Source: Tridacna crocea
Taxonomy: Eukaryota; Mollusca; Bivalvia; Cardiida; Cardiidae
Direction of reading: 5' to 3'
Assembly: GCA_943736015.1 (NCBI GenBank)
Contig: OX031072.1
Coordinates: 11,683,501 to 11,747,500 of the forward strand
DNA length: 64,000 bases
Position numbers and translations under genes: made by a program. Of this stretch, positions 35,335 to 44,465 are shown piece by piece; the first letter of the stretch is position 1, and every line of letters begins with the position of its first letter. The notes under the pieces were generated by a model that was given only the letters and a program-made list of their open reading frames with translations, made no database searches and had not been told where the DNA came from.

Positions 35335-36235
35335 AACTATCTGGTACTGGCCTTGTTCGCTCGGGTGAATGGTCGGGGATGTCTACCTTTGTTGGCATCG
35401 CTTGGGTTTTTATGCCGGAACATTATTGACACGTCAAAAAAAAATCGGTTGGATATCGAGTAGCTTGAGAAGCGACCGGATATTGATCAAGCAGAGGGTC
35501 GAGTTGATGGGAAACAATTGTGTAGATATCTAGTTTGGTTCGAATGAAAATCATCATTAAACCGATCTATGCCTATATCGACCTCTGCTCGAGTACTACA
35601 CAAACGTATCTGACCGGTCTGATGTCCAGATAAACTAAACTGCTACCCGACCGATCACTGACTATTTGACCATATACGTACGTGTGACAAAGACACGATT
35701 TACATCTAATAAGGGGGCGATGACCTCTCACGTACTGCTTAGAACCGGATGAGATAACATCTATATCTACAACAGTTACTAATATGATGTCGAGGAGAGA
35801 CAGGAAGGCGACTTTTCTGATTAAATTTTTAGATGCTGCGTGAAGTCGTGCCTCCAAAGTCTCCGGCCCCCGATCAAAAAAAAAAACGAATAAAAGTTAG
35901 TAGGCAGTTTTGCCTACACCACCGACTGACTCCCCTGCAAAGTACACCAGTGGTCAGGAAAAGTAAAAGCTTGGTCTCCCTAAGAACATGACTATATGTT
36001 CAGTTGAAGATCGAGTAAATATCGAGCAGAGGTATAGTCGGTCGATGAGAATTAGTGTAAGGAATGTCTACGAGTCGGGATGATATAGCAGAGAAAGGAT
36101 TAATTGTTGGCGAGACGTCATAGAGTAGTGAATGATCGCGTGGAAGTCGTGTGTGATGGAGTAAAGGTCGGGTACATGACTTCTGTCTAGCTAATAGGGT
36201 GATCTGGATGATCAAGTTGATCTGATCGGCAATAG
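35335..36235. other. Less AT-rich island with weak inverted symmetry
   Basis: This 0.9-kb block is visibly richer in G and C, with many TCGA and CGAG words, and lacks the TTAA and hairpin repeats found elsewhere. CGAGCAGAGGT-type motifs occur at about 35,491 (as GCAGAGGGTCGAG), 35,579 (inverted) and 36,019, suggesting degenerate inverted repeats. Frames of 94 codons (minus, 35,573-35,857) and 71 codons (minus, 36,000-36,215) have no recognisable family. Confidence 0.35.
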
Positions 36236-36239
36236 GAAC

Positions 36240-36390
36240 CTAGTATAAACGTGACCTTGTGCTTTTCCAGACAATGAAGATCAAAACCAGGCTGATTTGA
36301 ACGCACAATCTGACCTTAAACTTTATGTGCAATCTTACCTTAGATCCATATAGTCCGATCTGATTAATTTTTCCTTTGGAATGAAATTTT
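36240..36390. mobile_element. TTAA-2 relic
   Basis: GATCAAAACCAGGCTGA, ACGCACAATCTGACCTTAAA and TTAGATCCATATAGTCCGAT are the recognisable core and flank pieces. The ends are lost. Confidence 0.4.
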
Positions 36391-36487
36391 AAGTTGCGGA
36401 ATTTTGGTTTTCATTTGTTGCTGGTTGGAATTAGTTGGTCTGTTAGCGTTAAATATTTACAAACAATGAATTCAGCTGCAAGTCCAG

Positions 36488-36531
36488 GAGAGACAGAGAG
36501 ACGGAGAGAGAGAGAGAGAGGGGGGGGGGGG
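36488..36531 (+). repeat. (GA)n followed by a G11 run
   Basis: Mostly GA dinucleotides ending in an uninterrupted G tract. Confidence 0.9.
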
Positions 36532-37258
36532 TCTTTATAATGGATATGTAATTAACAATAGTAGGGTGCAATGACGGTGATTTACAGAAGTCCTTTTATT
36601 TTGTTCCGCTAACTTGTCGTCCTTAACCATATGAAAAATGGTGTCTAGGCGTTTTTGTCTCAATAATATGTTGGCACACGCAAAATGGTGATCATTGCTT
36701 TATTAAGTAAAATTATTTTCTAAATTCACCTTTCAACGCAAGGCACAAATTCACCTACTTTTGCAAACGATGCAAATCTAAGATGAGGCTACAGTAAACG
36801 TAAAGTCTTGTCTAAGGTGTAAACTGTATTTTTTTTTTTTCCAATACGTTTTGGCCATTTAAGTCTTATTTATAAAATATCAATATCTTACTGAAGGAAA
36901 AAGGTACATGTATCTTTTACATGAGTTTTACTTTCTAGGGGTGGTGGTTGGGTCATAAGAGCGTTATTTTTGCCTTCATTGAGCTTAATTCTGGTGTTTC
37001 TTTCCCCTTTATCTTCTAATTTCATAACGAAAAATAAAAACCTTGGCATTCTCTTTTCATTAAGTGTAATTTATTTAGATCTGAATAATTCTATAACTAC
37101 AGCCATGTATTTGTCCCTTTTTCGCAGTTTTATGTTGTTTGGACAGAAATATGGTAATACGTCTAACTTAGCCATGAGGTTCTCGTAATGAAACAACGGA
37201 ATTTATTGCTAATCAACCACTGCAAACTTTAATCCTTCTAGAACTGAATGCAAAAACA
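36532..37258. other. No recognised feature
   Basis: AT-rich sequence. A T12 run is near 36,829. Confidence 0.35.
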
Positions 37259-37261
37259 GCG

Positions 37262-37345
37262 ACTCTGTGGACGGCATAGATCAAGAAAGGATCGTTCAGA
37301 ACGTACAGTCTGATCTGTGATCTACACTTTCTGCAAAAGTGTACT
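37262..37345 (-). mobile_element. TTAA-2 relic
   Basis: CATAGATCAAGAAAGGATCG, GTACAGTCTGATCTGTGATC and TACACTTTCTGCAAAAG, then GCGTTTAGCAGCCCAAG, the reversed family end. Confidence 0.6.
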
Positions 37346-37388
37346 TGAGAGCGTTTAGCAGCCCAAGTATTAGGAGCAAGAGGTTTAA

Positions 37389-37611
37389 CCCATTACCCTA
37401 CAGTCCCTACTTTTGACGACCCTGAGAAAGAAGCCTTTAGAAAACACTGTTGGAAAAGGAGAAAATACTGTTAACCAGCATTTGCTCCTTTTCCCACTAT
37501 GTTTTCTACCCTTCACCAAAAAAAATTTCAAATTTTCAGTCACTTTTATTTTGTCGTCTGCAAATGCTTCCAATTTGGACAAGCTTAATATATTGTCGTT
37601 AGGTAACGAGT
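37389..37611 (+). mobile_element. TTAA-1b MITE
   Basis: TTAA at 37,385-37,388 followed by CCCATTACCCTACAG. The hairpin GGAAAAGGAGAAAATACTG pairs with CAGCATTTGCTCCTTTTCC. Then the subfamily marker TTGTCGTCTGCAAATGCTTC follows. The right end is degenerate and approximate. Confidence 0.65.
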
Positions 37612-37849
37612 GAAATGCCCAAAATCTCCATTTCATCATCGTTCAAAACCCCTCTACGTCAAGTCCAGGTATTGCTAAAATTGAGGATACCGGATTTAAA
37701 TCAGAAATCAGGAAAATCCTTTTGTATGATTATCTCTAATGTGTTGTTTCATTAATCAAAAGTTCTACAAGATGTCATCATGAAACCAATGCAATGCTCT
37801 CTTGATTATACGTTACACTGTGCTTTTTTCAGTCAAATATCCCAAGATC

Positions 37850-38120
37850 CATATGGAGTGCAACACGCGAGAAGGGTCATTCGGACATTTGCGTAAAGTG
37901 TCGTCTCTGATCAGCGTGTGCAATCCGCACAGGCTAATCCGAAACGACACTTTCCGATTTTATGTGATTTTCTGTTTTACGCAGGTCTACTGTAGCATAA
38001 AATCTAACGTAGTCGTAAAGTGCCGTCTCGGATTAGCCTGCGCGGACTGCGCAGGCTAATCCGGGACGACACTTTACGCAAATGTCCGAATGCACCTTTT
38101 CCCGTGTTGCACTCCATATG
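37850..38120. mobile_element. TGCAACACG hairpin MITE, full-length 271-bp copy
   Basis: Inverted ends: CATATGGAGTGCAACACG at 37,850 and CGTGTTGCACTCCATATG ending at 38,120, an 18-base perfect pair. Two inner GC-rich palindromes follow the layout CAGGCTAATCCGAAACGACA and AGCCTGCGCGGACTGCGCAGG around an AT-rich centre. This resembles a hairpin repeat I recall as very common in heterodont bivalves (CAGGCTAATC...GACGACACTTTACGC). CATATG at both ends may be target sequence or part of the ends. Non-coding. Confidence 0.85.
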
Positions 38121-39138
38121 TGAAACGCAACAACGCCCTCATACCGTAATTGAACAACAGCAGATTTTACAGTACTTGGTGTGAAAATAGCAAGGACGTT
38201 TCAAAAACACATCTCTTCACAGACCACACGTTTCTTTGTTTCCTCATTGTGTGCATTTGCAGACAACTTATCAGGTTTGTTCACGGAAAGGAAGAAATTC
38301 CACCTTACACACAATGATTCCCTTTTTTTTTTTCGTCGGAGATCAGGTTGTAAAGTGTTAGGGACATGCTGTCAGGTAAAATAAAACATACTACTTACAA
38401 TACAGCAGCGACTGCATATAATCACTTACCTGAAACAAAAAGAAAAATACTATGTAAAAAATGTAAAGAAAGATATTTGTATTTTTTCGGTGAAAGATCG
38501 AAACTTATTTCATGGATTAAATATAATTGGTAATATCTACACTGGTAGAGCAGCCACGAGTGAAAGTATTCCCGATAATGTTTACACCTTTCACTGAAAA
38601 TAACAAACATTCTATTTATTTCAGGGGCGTAGCAAGCCCCCAAATAAGGTGTACGCTTAACTAATACCAATGGTATTCTTCATTTACCACACAGCCCCGA
38701 TTTTGATGACCTTTAAAGAGAGGACCTTTGAAAAACTTTTGTGAAAAGGACACAATACTGATCATAGTTTCAGGAAATAAAGGATGACATGGTACAAAAA
38801 AGGAATCAACATTTTTTGCCAAAAGTATCTACATGCTGTGTTTTCAAATCCTGTTTTGGAAAAAAACAATTTATTCGGTAGGGAACGGTGCAGATGCAAA
38901 ATGACGCATTATTCTAAAAAAAAAGAAACACCATGTACTATTTTTTAGATTATACAAAAAAAATATATTGTAATTATCGCTGCTAATATCAAGTTCTATG
39001 ACCGACTGTTTACTTCGCTTGAACTCCGTTTTACCACTAGTTTTTCTTAATAACTATATCTTAATGCAAACAGAAACTTTTATTGTATTTCGACTTAGGC
39101 TACGACTTCCTGCATTAGCTCTTTCTACGCTATTGACG
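38121..39138. other. No gene; one possible transposon end
   Basis: A CAGGGGCGTAGC motif near 38,623 resembles the terminus of some hAT-like elements, but no matching second end was found. The rest is AT-rich. Confidence 0.3.
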
Positions 39139-39139
39139 A

Positions 39140-39345
39140 CACCAAAACCAAGATCAGGGCCCGTGTTCACCAACCATTCTTAAGAACGTTCTTTGTCTTC
39201 TCCAGAATTTTCTATACTTGTAAGTGACACAACTTCTGATTGGCTAAACCTAATGTAGACAATCTTGGAGAATAAGACTAAGAATATGCTCAAGAATGGT
39301 TGGTGAATACGGGCCCTGAACGTGCAGTCTGATATCTGATCTACT
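39140..39345. mobile_element. TTAA-2 relic interrupted by a Harbinger-type MITE
   Basis: AAAACCAAGATCA before and GAACGTGCAGTCTGATATC after the insertion at 39,155-39,318 are the two sides of the TTAA-2 core. The bases normally between (GACTGCACA) are missing, so the insertion was accompanied by a small loss or the copy was already variant. Confidence 0.5.
39155..39318. mobile_element. 164-bp Harbinger-type MITE
   Basis: Inverted ends CAGGGCCCGTGTTCACCAAC and, on the other strand, CAGGGCCCGTATTCACCAAC differ at one base of 20. The arms continue CATTCTTAAGA / CTCAAGAATGG. GGGCCC-type ends are common in PIF/Harbinger elements. The right 15 bases, TGAATACGGGCCCTG, recur exactly at 53,818-53,832 beside a dead Harbinger transposase, which supports the assignment. 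A 3-bp target duplication is not evident. Confidence 0.75.
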
Positions 39346-40058
39346 CTGTACATTGCTATATTCTTGATTATCACCGAACTGTCTTGCAAGCGAAACGTAT
39401 TTGTAACCTTAGAGAAAATGCAATTTATCTATCCAGTAGTGAAACAGTTGAGTGATAAAGTAAAACTGGCCCGTAGACTTAGGAAAAAAACCCTGATTTG
39501 CCTATCTACGACCAATCAATTATCAACAGTTGATCCACGATTACAACGAAGCTGGTCATATCAATTGTAGGCTGATTTACGAGATTTTCTCTTTCCCCCG
39601 ATACATTCGTCAATGCTAGCGTGAATAATCAATTATGTACCAGCCAAGAATCCATCAAAGATTGTCGATTTTAGTGATGTAATATGTCTGATTAAGGTAC
39701 AATCATTGAGAAAGTAAAATCATTGGTTTGTAGATCTGTTGAAATAAAATTGATTATTATATTTACAAGGAGTGTAAGCCAACTGTTCGAAATTTGCTTT
39801 CTACTTATCAAGTACAATTTAAATATGACAGGAGGCAAAGTCTGATTAACTGAACCAAATGGTTTAGCTTGTCAAGTTTTGTTTAGCAAATCAGAAATTG
39901 TATTATTAGCTAAAAACAGAATAGCACTTAAAAATCTACAAAAGATCCAGTCGGCCAATGCCAAATACCGTAACTTCAACTGTTTCAGCGAAAATAGAAT
40001 TCGGGCTGCTTCGACGTCTAGAAAGCCACTAAAACTCAGACAATCTTTATTTCACATA
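39346..40058. other. No recognised feature
   Basis: AT-rich. A 102-codon frame starting at 39,879 runs into the TTAA-2 element and shows no domain. Confidence 0.35.
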
Positions 40059-40063
40059 TTTAA

Positions 40064-40231
40064 TCCTTTGGATGCTTATCGCGACTCCCAGGAGTCTGAT
40101 CTTGGATCTACGCTGTCCGATCCGGAGATTTTATTCCCTAAAACATACCTTAAAAATATTTTTTTTTTTGGGGGGGGGGCTTTTTAGTGTCGTATTGAAA
40201 ATTATATTTTAGTTACTTAGCAGGATAAGGG
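40064..40231 (+). mobile_element. TTAA-2 MITE with internal deletion, 168 bp
   Basis: TTAA at 40,060-40,063 and 40,232-40,235. Starts TCCTTTGGATGCTTATCGCG and ends ACTTAGCAGGATAAGGG. One arm of the core palindrome is missing (AGTCTGATCTTGGATCTAC remains), which accounts for the shorter length. A T11-G10 tract lies inside at 40,159-40,179. Confidence 0.75.
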
Positions 40232-40235
40232 TTAA

Positions 40236-41640
40236 GACAAAAGCAGTTGGACGGGAGGGATTTAGTTTCAGTCTGCAAACTCTGTCGGCAAAAAAAGTCT
40301 CTGTTTCCCCTAAAGCCACTGAAAAGATTAAATGTCGCTACATCTTTTTCGGATAGAAGAAGAAGGCGAATGTCAGACAACACACTTAAAATTCTTTTTG
40401 GATCTGAAACAAACTGATCCCTTGAGAACAATCTAACTTGACTTGTTGTGCCGTCTAATTCGATCGCTGACTTCGATCGGTGCTGAATAGCTTGGACTTA
40501 ATTTAAGTCGTCTATTGCAGACTGATGCAAAAATATTGAATGTTGCTTGAAAATCTGATTTTTATTAAAACATCGTAGTCTAATTTCAAATCTTTAATCT
40601 AAGACGATTATAACGGCTCTTTTATAGGCCCAAAAGTTCTTAATTGTACAAGAGTTCATCATCAGGGTGAAGAGTTTGATTTCGTTCTTTCTTCTTCCTT
40701 TTCCGCAGTCTGAACAAGTTGTTATTGCGTGTACAAAAACTTAACTAATATTTTTTCTAGAATGTTCTTTCATAATGGGCTATAAATTAAATATGAGAGC
40801 ATCCAAGACCTATAATAAGAGCAGTGAAATATTAAACCAACACATTTTTTAAACTACTGATTTCTTTCTTATTAATCCGGCTGGCTTCAGAAAGTGGGAT
40901 TTCAGGGCACCACCTGCGCGTGTTGGTGCTTAAATCTAGTTGCTGATTTTCAGTGAAAGTTCTGCGTTGAAAATGGGTCATAAATGTATCAAAATGCTAT
41001 GATTGTTAGCCACTTTTGTTGTATGGGTTGCCCTATTGGTAGTCCACGTCTGAAGTAGATATCCATGGTAAAACCTGAGGTTTTATAAAATTTTAAATGT
41101 TTTGCACACAACAACGACGATAGGACTATGACTATGACCGAGACGTTTTCTTTGAAATCATATCTGACCTACAGAGTTTTCTTTCTCCCAGAATATTTTA
41201 GAAAGCAGTCAGCTGAAAGACAAACGAAGACTACATCTGGGTAGTGATAACCAAAACTCCGTGCTTGGCAGTAATTTAAACGGGTTAGGATGAGCGCTTT
41301 CGCGGGTAATACGGACAAACTGTTCGTCACGTGGGATTTGTCCTGTTGCCAAGAGTGGTGTTCGAAATAGTATGCGGTGTTAAGGCAACGCCTAGTATTG
41401 AGTCTTTCACGAAGGATAGGTACCATTCGATCTGCAAATATAATACTTAATGGTGTGTAGCCAGGAATATAGCTAAAAGATGAAGCCCGATTTAGTTTGA
41501 ATTTTCTTCACTCTCTCTCTCTCACTCTCTATCTCATACTGGCAAGATGGATGTGAAAAAATGTAAAACCCTAAAGAGCCAAACGAAACCTTGTGAATTT
41601 TCAAAAACAAAGTTAAACCAATATTATACTATATTTTGCG
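40236..41640. other. No recognised feature
   Basis: AT-rich with a (TC)n tract near 41,508-41,530. Minus-strand frames of 72 and 85 codons show no family signature. Confidence 0.35.
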
Positions 41641-41644
41641 AACA

Positions 41645-41705
41645 ATTTAGGTTAATATCCAACGGCACAGAACGTGTAGTGTGATCTTTGACCTATATTG
41701 TCCGC
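41645..41705. mobile_element. TTAA-2 core relic
   Basis: GGCACAGAACGTGTAGTGTG, then ATCTTTGACCTATATTGTCC. Confidence 0.4.
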
Positions 41706-42004
41706 TAGTCATTTTCTTTATGTTCTGGCAACAGCAACTTGGAAATGGGGATGAGCTAGTCTTTTTTTCTGATTGATTAAGCGCAGTTCGTTTCTTTGAT
41801 GCGTTGACGGTCCACCTAGCGTAGCACCTGCCTAATCCTATTTGAGATTTTTTCCTCGTGGCAAGGTTTGAGTTACTCGTCCAAATGATACCGGTTACGT
41901 GGGATCACCACAATATTGTTAAGAAACGTCTTGCCTCGAGACGAAAAGACAATCGTCTGCAGGTGATCCTTTCAGAGACGAAAATAGGACAGGGACTCCT
42001 GTAG

Positions 42005-42065
42005 ACGACATAGGTAAACATCGAACTGCACAGAATGTGCAGCCTGGTCTTTGACCACTATACCG
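42005..42065. mobile_element. TTAA-2 core relic
   Basis: ATCGAACTGCACAGAATGTG, then CAGCCTGGTCTTTGACC. The core palindrome is recognisable and the ends are lost. Confidence 0.45.
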
Positions 42066-42254
42066 ATATCTTGTAAAATCGACCCTAAATATTAAGAATC
42101 TTTCTGGGTTTCAGAGAATTCTGTCTCAAGCCATCAGAAGAGATTCAGTTTTCAACCTTTTACCTTTAAACAACTTACACGAGGCCTTCGAGCCAATAGT
42201 AAAAAAACAATTCTGCAATTTCAAGATTTTTTTTTCATGTAAATTAAAGCTCCT

Positions 42255-42360
42255 TGTCGAACAGTGTAGGTCTAGGATCAGTCTGCACGTACTGTGTAGT
42301 CTTAATATTAATTTACACCGTCTGCTAAAGGTTAGTGAGTCGAGCTTAGCAGCATTAAGG
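42255..42360 (-). mobile_element. TTAA-2 relic with preserved end
   Basis: Core GTCTAGGATCAGTCTGCACG, then GTCTGCTAAAGGTTAGTGAG, CGAGCTTAGCAGCATTAAGG and TTAA (42,361-42,364). This copy preserves the sequence around the site where the 5.3-kb element at 44,466 inserted into a sister copy. Confidence 0.65.
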
Positions 42361-42609
42361 TTAAATCCAGCGAAAGAGTTAAAGCTGCCGCTCTCCTACA
42401 CAGGACGACAAAAATCATTCCACGTTGATACCTAATAATATTTGACAATTCGTAATGGGAAGGTCGGGCTATCCGTGCGGTAAATTGGTTCCTACGAAAT
42501 GTCTTTCCTTTCCTTGGCAGCCTGACATTCAGACAATTTTTCTGCGTGGCTATTATATGATGGATTTTGACCCACTTTTTGAACCTATAGTACTTAAGTT
42601 AAAAGAGAA

Positions 42610-42850
42610 TATTCGTTAAAATGATATCCCCTGCCCAAAAAGGCATAACTCAAAATTGTTTCCGGTCTGCCATTTTTCATCGAATCGAAAAAAAAGTATC
42701 CCGGCGGAATGGGTCATTGTGCACATGGATAAAGTTTCACAAAATTCCGTCCAGTTGTTTTGGAGATATTCTTCTAGATGGACGGATAACGCCAGAACTA
42801 TATCCCTCCGCGGGGGATAACGAGAGTACCCTGCTACAGAAATTTTAAGA
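42610..42850 (+). repeat. Fragment of a dispersed bivalve-type repeat
   Basis: Order of motifs: AATGATATCCCCTGCC, GGGTCATTGTGCACATGGAT, TTTTGGAGATATTCTTCTAG, ATGGACGGATAACGCC, TCCGCGGGGGATAACGAG. It resembles a repeat I recall in clam sequences ending in GATGGACGGACG. The AATGATATCCCCCGCC motif also occurs at 63,681, perhaps a truncated second copy. Confidence 0.45.
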
Positions 42851-43440
42851 AATAGATTGATATAGATCTACAGTGAAGTCAGAAAGGGCCATAACCGTGT
42901 CAGTTTTACGGTCATCTGCCCCTGTAGTATGGGTTTCAAAATTGAAATTGCACAGTTAGTCCAAAGTTGAATTAAATATTTTCAGATTTGATGGAAATAT
43001 TACAAAACGTCAAAAATATAGCACAACGATACAGCTAAGACAACAACATGGCGTTTTCTTCGAAAGTATCCCGCTCCCCAACCTTAAAATAAGTGGAAAA
43101 GCAAGCAACTATATGGTTGGTTGACAAACATAAGTTCAGGATCGTCTACTAGTTACTGAAAAGTGGAGTGTTAGAATGCGTGCTGATCTGGATGAAATAC
43201 ATTTTTTTTCCCTCATAGAAAGCAACCGAAATGTCTAAATTTTCGAAGCAATCAAAGATTGTTGTTTTTCCAGGTTTTTTTTTTTCAACTGACATTAATA
43301 CAGCATTCCCATAGTGGCGTTCATTTTTATTAACGTACAAATACTAACACTGAAGCCATAACCTTCGCATACGCCAAATCTGAAGTCTGAAAGTTTTTCG
43401 TTTTGCGATGAGGCAAACTTGAACCACAAATGCCGAAGTT
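42851..43440. other. No recognised feature
   Basis: AT-rich sequence without a repeat or exon that I can support. Confidence 0.35.
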
Positions 43441-43444
43441 TGAA

Positions 43445-43628
43445 CAATCCTAATTGAAGAAAAAATTTTAAAACACTATGGGAAAAAGACAATATGGGAG
43501 TAACTAACATTTTCCACTTTACGACAATATTTTAGATACTATTTACGAGACAAAATTCATACATCAAATTTGTCGTCTGCAAGTACTTTGAATTTAAACG
43601 AGTCTAAAATTTGTCGAGTGGAAATGAG
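43445..43628 (+). mobile_element. TTAA-1b relic
   Basis: AAAACACTATGGGAAAAAGAC, then CATTTTCCACTTTACGAC, TTGTCGTCTGCAAGTACTTT and GAGTGGAAATGAG before TTAA (43,629-43,632). The left end is uncertain. Confidence 0.5.
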
Positions 43629-43635
43629 TTAACTA

Positions 43636-44235
43636 AGATGCCCTAGAAACCGTTAATGACAGATGAATACAGTTCATTTGCTATTTAAATATATTCAAGC
43701 TCAGAACACGTCTAAGCTGAACAGAAAAAGTACGTTTTTTTTGTAATCAGAGCAAATTTCTTTCCTCTATTTTTTTTATTTTTAGTTACCCACTTAATTT
43801 ACACAAGTGTCAATATGATTTTCTAAAAGCAATGATATACATGGATGATGGGAAATTTTCGTTTTTTGTTCAAATTATTCGTCATAGTTTCTGAATTTGT
43901 ATGTTGTTAATGTCCTAGCTTGACAGAAGTGGGTAAGAAATCATAATATTCATGTATGAAATGGACGATATTTTAGTTTCAAGGTTATTAACCTCGATAT
44001 TGGTTTATGACAGCTCAACTGTTTGTCTTTCCTGACTTTTGTCGGGACAAGGTCGGGTCTGCGCATTGTCTTGACCAATCTAATTTTATCAGGGTGCACA
44101 ACCGGAGTAAGAACCGTGATCCCTTCTCGTATGCAATGAATCCTGAAAATGCTTGAGAAATTAGTCCTCAACCCGCTAAAAAGGCGACATGAAACTTTCA
44201 TGCGGATACTAAAAATCCTAATTTTGCTTTTCATT
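43636..44235. other. No recognised feature
   Basis: AT-rich. A 94-codon minus-strand frame (43,950-44,234) shows no family. Confidence 0.35.
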
Positions 44236-44248
44236 TTCCCCTCCTTTT

Positions 44249-44319
44249 TGTGTGTGTTTGTGTGTGCGGTTTTTTGTGTGTGTGTGTGTGTGTGTTTTTT
44301 TTTTTTTGGGGGGGGGGGG
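44249..44319 (+). repeat. (TG)n, then T13 and G12 runs
   Basis: TG dinucleotides followed by an abrupt switch from T to G. The G12 run could form a G-quadruplex. Confidence 0.9.
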
Positions 44320-44439
44320 TTTGAGGGATTGCGGCGCGGAAGTGCATCTCCTAATTTGACAGTTTAGATCAAAGATAGTTCCAATCATAGGTTGTTAAAC
44401 CAACACATTCTATAAAATGCTCCTTTGATTGAAAGTTGC

Positions 44440-44465
44440 TTTATCCTTGACTTGGAGTCGCGCTT
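44440..44465 (-). mobile_element. Left remnant of the TTAA-2 host copy split by the foldback element
   Basis: CCTTGACTTGGAGTCGCGCTT just before the 5.3-kb element, joined to AGCAGCCTACAGG after it (49,763-49,775), gives the normal TTAA-2 end, compare GAGTCGAGCTTAGCAGC at about 42,336. TTAA follows at 49,776-49,779. Confidence 0.7.

Noticed and set aside
38623..38650. hAT-like terminus CAGGGGCGTAGC
   Set aside because: No matching inverted end or 8-bp duplication was found nearby.
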